In this document: in pieces, positions 59,055 to 64,000 of the stretch
Position numbering within the stretch: the stretch's first letter is position 1
Layout of the letters: each line of letters opens with the position of its first letter
Assembly (NCBI GenBank): GCA_016713085.1
Contig: JADJPV010000002.1
Coordinates: 1 to 64,000 of the forward strand
Source: Chitinophagaceae bacterium
GTDB lineage: Bacteria; Bacteroidota; Bacteroidia; Chitinophagales; Chitinophagaceae
Length of the DNA: 64,000 nucleotides
Direction of reading: 5' to 3'
Notes under the pieces: generated by a model
What the model saw: the letters and a program-made list of their open reading frames with translations, nothing else
What the model was told of the DNA's origin: nothing
Database searches by the model: none
Position numbers and translations under genes: made by a program

Positions 59055-60491
59055 ATGAAAAAAATATTCAGTATAATAACAATTGTCTTGGTGTTTGTAA
59101 GCTGTAATAAATTCGGTGATACTAATGTTAACCCCACACTATTAACAGCTGCTTCTACCAGAGCGCTTTTGACAAATTCTTTACAGTCCTACTCAAGTTT
59201 AATACAGGGCAACGCCGCTTCTGCACGACTTGGCTCACTGTATGTACAGCATTTATCTGAAGGACCTTATCCCGGGCCTTCATTATACAGTGACCGTAAT
59301 CTTTCGTTTGCAGCATGGTATACCGGTCCTCTATATAATCTTGAAACAATTATTAAATATAATAATGATGGGAATGCTGCTACAGTTGGAAATGGTTCCA
59401 AGGATAATCAAATAGCTGTTGCAAGAATTTTGAAAGCACATTATTATTTAATGATGACAGACAGATGGGGAGATATTCCATACAAAAGTGCGTTAAAAGG
59501 AAGCGATGCCTTTTCACCGGCTTATGATAAACAGCAGGATATCTATACGGATTTGTTTAAGGAATTAACTGAAGCTGTAGCGCAGATTAAAGAGAACGAA
59601 GCAGGAGTTGTAGGAGATGTGTTACTGAATGGTGATATGGCAGCCTGGAAACGTTTTGCCAATACTCAACGTATGATTATGGCATTACGGTTATCAAAAG
59701 CTGATGCTGCTAAAGGAAAAACAGAATATGCTGCTGCGTTGGCTGCTGGTGTTATTTCAAGTAATGCACAGAATATCAGTTATGCTTATGTGGCAGGAGA
59801 CCCAAATAACTATAATCCCTGGTATAATAACTATACTGTAAGTAACAGAAATGATTATGCTATCAGCAAAACAATGACTGATTATATGGAGCCAAAGGCT
59901 GATCCAAGGTTACCTGTTTTTGGAGAGGTATTAGCTGGTGGAATTGTTAAAGGGTTGCCATATGGACGGAATGCAGCAATTAATATTCCTGCTGCGTATA
60001 GTCGTATAGGTAATAATTTTAGAGGTCAGGGTTCTCCAATGCCTATTTATAATTATGCCCAGGTATTGTTTATGCAGGCTGAAGCTGCGAAAAATGGGTA
60101 TGCTACCGGTGGCGATGTTGCAGCAAAAAGCTTTTATGAAGCAGCTATAATGGCTTCATTTGAGCAGTATGGTGTTTATTCAGCCCCTGTATATGCGGCT
60201 TATATTTTAGATCCTGCAGTTGCGTATACTCCGGTAGATGGGTATAAACAAATCATGACTGAAAAATGGGTGCATTCGTATATTAACGGTTGGGAGGTTT
60301 GGAATGATTGGCGTAGAACCGGTTTTCCAGTTCTTACTCCAGCTACAGATGCGGTTGATTCAAGAGGAATTCCTTTACGTTTAGGATATCCTACAAACGA
60401 AGCTGCACTTAATGGCGACAATTATAAAGCTGCAGTTACGAATTTGGGTGGTACTGATGACAACTACGCTAAAATGTGGTGGGTTAAATAA
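59055..60491 (+). CDS. SusD/RagB-family nutrient-binding lipoprotein 2
   Basis: 478 residues, frame intact. Lipobox ending VFVSC at about residue 17, followed by a tetratricopeptide-like helical body: DNQIAVARILKAHYYLMMTD with RWGDIPY, KRFANTQRMIMALRLS, and a C-terminal ITEKWV-like stretch MTEKWVHSYINGWEVWNDWR typical of SusD-like proteins of the second group. Lies 47 bases after SusC 2 and ends at a strong terminator. Confidence 0.9.
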   Translation: MKKIFSIITIVLVFVSCNKFGDTNVNPTLLTAASTRALLTNSLQSYSSLIQGNAASARLGSLYVQHLSEGPYPGPSLYSDRNLSFAAWYTGPLYNLETIIKYNNDGNAATVGNGSKDNQIAVARILKAHYYLMMTDRWGDIPYKSALKGSDAFSPAYDKQQDIYTDLFKELTEAVAQIKENEAGVVGDVLLNGDMAAWKRFANTQRMIMALRLSKADAAKGKTEYAAALAAGVISSNAQNISYAYVAGDPNNYNPWYNNYTVSNRNDYAISKTMTDYMEPKADPRLPVFGEVLAGGIVKGLPYGRNAAINIPAAYSRIGNNFRGQGSPMPIYNYAQVLFMQAEAAKNGYATGGDVAAKSFYEAAIMASFEQYGVYSAPVYAAYILDPAVAYTPVDGYKQIMTEKWVHSYINGWEVWNDWRRTGFPVLTPATDAVDSRGIPLRLGYPTNEAALNGDNYKAAVTNLGGTDDNYAKMWWVK

Positions 60492-60519
60492 GTAATGAAG
60501 AGTTTGCTTAATAGAAGAG

Positions 60520-60552
60520 AGGCCCGGTTGAAATTTCAGCCGGGCCTTTTTT
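60520..60552 (+). terminator. intrinsic terminator of SusCD pair 2
   Basis: AGGCCCGG ... CCGGGCCT with an inner TGAAATTTCA that also pairs, followed by T6; 29 bases after the SusD stop. Confidence 0.9.
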
Positions 60553-60751
60553 ATGGAAAATCAATAGTTTGGTGAAAACTGGCAGTTAGTGAAAAGCTTT
60601 TTTTTTGGCAAACTTTATATGGGTAATAGAATGACTGAGGGGAAAAATAATGAGGTAATGTATTCCATGACAGCTGTAAGTAAACAGGCGGCCTTTTTTC
60701 ATTAATATTGCACTTCAATCGCTTAATTTTACCTCCAATATTTTTCAATAT

Positions 60752-61725
60752 ATGCCATCATTAGAAAACCGTCAGTTGATCGAAATAGAAAAGGCAATTA
60801 AAGAATTGGTTGATCAGTTAAAGGAACTCCGTAAAATGGCGGAGAAAAACAGTAAGGTTGATTATTCGGCCACAATTGATCAGTTAGAGCAGAGTATTCT
60901 TGGTAAACACAGAGAAATTACTCAGGGTCTTAACAGCTGGCAAAAAGTGCAGATGAGCCGTCACCCAGACAGGCCTTACACATTGAAGTATATTGATAAA
61001 ATGTGTACCAACTTCGTGAGATATTTGGCGATAGAGGTGTAAAAGATGATAAGGCAATGGTTGGCGGGTTTGCTCAGCTGGATGGAGAAACAGTGATGAT
61101 CATTGGACAGCAAAAAGGGATTAACACCACAATGCGTCAGTTGAGGAATTTTGGCATGGCTAATCCAGAGGGCTACAGGAAAGCATTGCGTTTGATGAAG
61201 CTTGCAGAAAAATTTAATAAACCAGTAATTACTTTAATAGATACACCGGGAGCTTTTCCCGGACTTGAAGCTGAAGAAAGAGGACAGGGTGAAGCTATTG
61301 CCCGAAATATTTATGAAATGATCAGGTTGAAAGTGCCAATCATTTGCGTGGTAATTGGTGAAGGAGCCAGCGGCGGTGCATTAGGGATTGGTGTAGGCGA
61401 CAAAGTACTGATGCTTGAAAATACGTGGTTTACTGTTATCTCGCCTGAAAGCTGCTGTTCCATTTTGTGGCGCAGCTGGGATAAAAAAGAAATTGCAGCC
61501 GAGCAGTTAAAGCTTACTCCTGAGCATATGAATAAGTTTGGAATTGTGGATGGTATTGTTCCCGAGCCAGCCGGTGGTGCTCATTGGGATTACGATGAAG
61601 CTGCTCAAATGCTGAAAAAAGTATTGATTCCAATGTTGCACGAATTAAAACAGATGGATGAGAATGAGCGGATCAATCAACGAATAGAACGCTACAGTAA
61701 AATGGGTTTTTGGGATGAGCTGTAA
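60752..61725 (+). CDS. accA: acetyl-CoA carboxylase carboxyltransferase subunit alpha (one indel)
   Basis: Part of the complex making malonyl-CoA for fatty acid synthesis. The N-terminal part (60752-61042: [34 protein letters not shown]) shifts frame at CGTGAG near 61018. One extra G gives [20 protein letters not shown] and the carboxyltransferase core: [46 protein letters not shown]. About 324 residues, normal. As the gene is essential, a sequence error is most likely. Confidence 0.92.
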
Positions 61726-61759
61726 TTTTCAAATTAAACTTTAAGCATATAATTATTGT

Positions 61760-62647
61760 ATGAGTTTACAAGATCAATTGAGAGGAACAGGTGTAGCATT
61801 GGTTACTCCGTTTAAAAAAAATATGGAAATCGACTTTGTTGCACTGGAGAAGGTCATCAATTATGTAATCAGTTATGGAGCTGAATATGTTGTTACACTC
61901 GGAACAACCGGTGAAACTCCTACGCTCAGTAAGGAAGAAAAAATTGAACTGATTCATTTTACTGTTGATACAGTTGCTGAAAGAGTTCCGGTTGTTGTAG
62001 GTGTTGGAGGAAACAATACACTGTCTCTGATCAAGGATCTTGAAACATTTCCTTTACAGAAAGCGGTTGCGGTATTAAGTGCCAGCCCTTATTATAATAA
62101 ACCATCGCAGGAAGGGATTTACCAGCATTATAAAGCATTGGCGGAAGTAAGTCCAAAGCCAATCATTCTTTACAATGTTCCGGGACGTACAGGAAGAAAT
62201 ATCAATGCTTCAACAACGTTGAGGCTTGCGAATGATTTTTCAAACATTGCAGGTATAAAAGACGCGGGTGGTGATATGGTTCAGTGTATGCAGATATTAA
62301 AAGATAAACCAACTGATTTCCTTGTTGTAAGTGGAGATGATGCATTGGCAATGCCGCAGATTGCCTGCGGTATGGAAGGTGTTATCAGTGTAGCAGCGAA
62401 CTGTTTGCCAAAGCAATTCAGTGAAATGGTTCGTCAATCGCTTAAAGGAAATTTTGCAGCGGCAAAAAAACTGAATGATCAAATGCTGGAAGCATACGAT
62501 CTGTTGTTTGCTGAAAATAATCCCGCAGGTGTAAAAGCATTTATGACAGAGCTGGGTTTAATTGAAAATAATCTCCGGTTACCGGTTGTTCCATTATCTG
62601 CAGGACTGCATGCAGGGGTTAAAAATTATCTGCATAAGAATAGGTAA
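61760..62647 (+). CDS. dapA: 4-hydroxy-tetrahydrodipicolinate synthase
   Basis: Condenses pyruvate with aspartate semialdehyde in lysine and peptidoglycan synthesis. 295 residues with GTTGETPTLS (48-57), SPYYNKPSQEG (109-119), Y139 in YNVPGRTGRN, and Schiff-base K167 in GIKDAGGD. Frame intact. Located 34 bases after accA and probably co-transcribed. Confidence 0.95.
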   Translation: MSLQDQLRGTGVALVTPFKKNMEIDFVALEKVINYVISYGAEYVVTLGTTGETPTLSKEEKIELIHFTVDTVAERVPVVVGVGGNNTLSLIKDLETFPLQKAVAVLSASPYYNKPSQEGIYQHYKALAEVSPKPIILYNVPGRTGRNINASTTLRLANDFSNIAGIKDAGGDMVQCMQILKDKPTDFLVVSGDDALAMPQIACGMEGVISVAANCLPKQFSEMVRQSLKGNFAAAKKLNDQMLEAYDLLFAENNPAGVKAFMTELGLIENNLRLPVVPLSAGLHAGVKNYLHKNR

Positions 62648-62667
62648 GTTTTTGCAGAGGTAAAACG

Positions 62668-63822
62668 ATGTTGCATAGAATTCAATTTATAAAGCTGTTC
62701 TTTTTTTTAAGCTTTGCCGTACTTCAAAGCAATCATTCAGCTGCACAAAATTTACTGAGGATTGAGCTGAAAGGCAAGCCTGGCAGCCATTTGAAGGACA
62801 GCTTATACATTGCCGGCTCCTTTAACGGATGGAACCCCGGAGAACACCCTTTTTCATTTAAAACATCGGCAGATGGAATTCAGTATACTGAAATTAAAGC
62901 TGTTCCATCTGGGATTGTTGAGTATAAAATTACCCGTGGTTCATGGGCCACAGTTGAAGCTGCAAAAAATGGAGATGCCATCAGTAACCGTGTTTTGCAG
63001 ATAAAATCTGATACAACTGTCTCCATTAGTATTGAAGCATGGGCCGATGATTTTCCCGGAAGACCGCCAGTATCAACAAGAAGTAAAAACGTATTTGTAA
63101 TTGATACTTCATTTTCAATTCCACAGTTAAACAGGAAAAGACGAATCTGGGTTTACCTGCCGGAAGATTATGCATTCAACAAAAAGAATTATCCTGTTCT
63201 TTATATGCATGACGGACAGAATCTCTTTGATGCACAAACTTCTTCTTATGGCGAATGGGGAGTGGATGAAATGATGGATTCAATTCGCATGGGCAGACAG
63301 TGTATTGTAGTTGGCATTGATCACGGTGATACAAAACGAATGACGGAATACAATCCTTACACATCAAGATTTGGACCGGGTGAAGGAGATGCATATGTTG
63401 ATTTTCTTGTGAACACATTAAAACCATATATCGATAAAACATTCCGTACTAAGCCATCAAAAGAATCAACCTTTACAGCAGGCAGTTCAATGGGTGGATT
63501 GATTTCCTTATATGCAGTGGTTAAGTATCCTTCTGTTTTTGGTGCTGCAGGCATTTTCTCGCCTGCTTTCTGGATTGCTCCTGATCTGAAGAAAAAAATT
63601 GACAGTTCTTCTAATCTTAACTCAGCTGTTTATTTTGTTTGCGGTGAACTGGAAGGTAAAGAAATGGTTTCTGATATGAAGTCAGTGTATGATCAGTTAA
63701 AACAGAAAGGTCTGAAGAAACTATATTACAAACAGGTGAAAGAAGGAAGACATAACGAAAATTTCTGGCGAACCGAGATGTATAATTTTTACAGGTGGCT
63801 TTTCACCAATCAAATTAGATAG
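62668..63822 (+). CDS. secreted esterase with N-terminal CBM48/E-set-like domain
   Basis: 384 residues. Signal peptide about 1-26, then a glycogen-binding-like immunoglobulin domain (SLYIAGSFNGWNPGEHPFSF at 45-64), then an esterase-D-type alpha/beta hydrolase: VLYMHDGQNLFD, GIDHG, nucleophile S274 in GSSMGG, acid probably in CGELEGKE and histidine in EGRHNENFW. Such enzymes hydrolyse sugar or siderophore esters; substrate unknown. It overlaps the convergent rnz by 13 bases. Confidence 0.85.
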   Translation: MLHRIQFIKLFFFLSFAVLQSNHSAAQNLLRIELKGKPGSHLKDSLYIAGSFNGWNPGEHPFSFKTSADGIQYTEIKAVPSGIVEYKITRGSWATVEAAKNGDAISNRVLQIKSDTTVSISIEAWADDFPGRPPVSTRSKNVFVIDTSFSIPQLNRKRRIWVYLPEDYAFNKKNYPVLYMHDGQNLFDAQTSSYGEWGVDEMMDSIRMGRQCIVVGIDHGDTKRMTEYNPYTSRFGPGEGDAYVDFLVNTLKPYIDKTFRTKPSKESTFTAGSSMGGLISLYAVVKYPSVFGAAGIFSPAFWIAPDLKKKIDSSSNLNSAVYFVCGELEGKEMVSDMKSVYDQLKQKGLKKLYYKQVKEGRHNENFWRTEMYNFYRWLFTNQIR

Positions 63823-64000
63823 GTCATACCTTCTGTTGCATTCTCGGTATTCGGGAATACTTCTCTGGCTTCCTTTTCAAACTGTTCCAGGCTTTCAAAT
63901 TTAGCTGAGAAATGACCGATAATGAGTTTATGAACCTTTGCCTTTAACGCTATCGTGGCAGCCTGCGTTGTAGTTGAGTGAAAACGTTCAGTTGCCTTAT
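63810..64000 (-). CDS. rnz: ribonuclease Z, C-terminal part (runs off window)
   Basis: Reading the minus strand from the window end to TGA at 63810-63812 gives about 62 residues typical of the RNase Z C-terminus: ERFHSTTTQAATIALKAKV, then the active-site histidine in KLIIGHFSAKF, and EAREVFPNTENATEGMTYLI. RNase Z trims the 3' end of tRNA precursors. The gene is convergent with, and slightly overlaps, the esterase gene. Confidence 0.85.
   Translation of the reverse strand, partial: KATERFHSTTTQAATIALKAKVHKLIIGHFSAKFESLEQFEKEAREVFPNTENATEGMTYLI

Noticed and set aside
1..64000. Recoding of TGA as tryptophan to explain in-frame TGA codons
   Set aside because: TGA ends many intact genes here (for example hemCD and xdhC), Trp is encoded by TGG throughout, and iorB2 has a TAG directly after its TGA.

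Overview
The window (64 kb, AT-rich, dense gene packing) comes from a Bacteroidota chromosome, most likely Chitinophagales/Chitinophagaceae. This is inferred from SusC/SusD pairs, TonB receptors with N-terminal carboxypeptidase-regulatory domains, -7 elements of the TAnnTTTG type, weak or absent Shine-Dalgarno sites, and housekeeping proteins (IMPDH, DapA, FolD, AccA, QueE) of Bacteroidota type. The genus cannot be fixed from sequence alone. No rRNA, tRNA, CRISPR, IS element or prophage was seen.

Layout. (1) 1-4322, minus strand: a tightly coupled restriction-modification operon with a small SAM-binding M protein, an Eco57I-type N6-adenine methylase, and a GIY-YIG nuclease fused to an SF2 helicase. 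(2) 4634-17650, plus: a molybdenum hydroxylase island. It holds two copies of an IorA/IorB-type enzyme, a cytochrome c, the maturation factors XdhC and MocA, and Moco synthesis genes moeA, moaD, moeB, moaE and a moaC-moaB fusion with a TauE-type permease; moaA is not present. (3) 17889-27310, plus: tetrapyrrole and sulfur genes. These are 5-aminolevulinate synthase, HemC-HemD fusion, HemB, a CysG(N)-TauE fusion, a TonB receptor and MetZ. Two of the promoters share a CTAC-N7-GTAG inverted repeat. (4) 27410-30350, minus: small secreted protein, SDR, divergent Nramp. (5) 30454-36017: pectin genes (KdgF-like cupin, PL10 pectate lyase, LamG protein, pectinesterase-like protein). (6) 36188-50646: mixed housekeeping and envelope genes (nudix, VOC, lnt, guaB, dprA, OmpA-PD40, queE, folD, an HhH beta-barrel protein). 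(7) 50721-60552: two SusC/SusD pairs with recognisable promoters and terminators. (8) 60752-64000: accA, dapA, an esterase, and the 3' end of rnz.

A dominant technical feature is that at least fifteen genes, including the normally essential hemB, lnt and accA, are broken by single-base indels, mostly in homopolymer runs, or by single nonsense codons. In nearly every case the same conserved protein resumes in another frame. I read these as sequence or assembly errors and give reconstructed gene spans, naming the site each time. Several short ORF tails (after 7208 and after 55422) are artefacts of these shifts.

How the genes may work together: region 2 could build and mature its own periplasmic Mo-enzyme (apart from the MoaA step). 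Region 3 links haem/siroheme supply to sulfite handling and sulfur assimilation. Region 5 degrades pectin outside the cell and processes the unsaturated uronate products.
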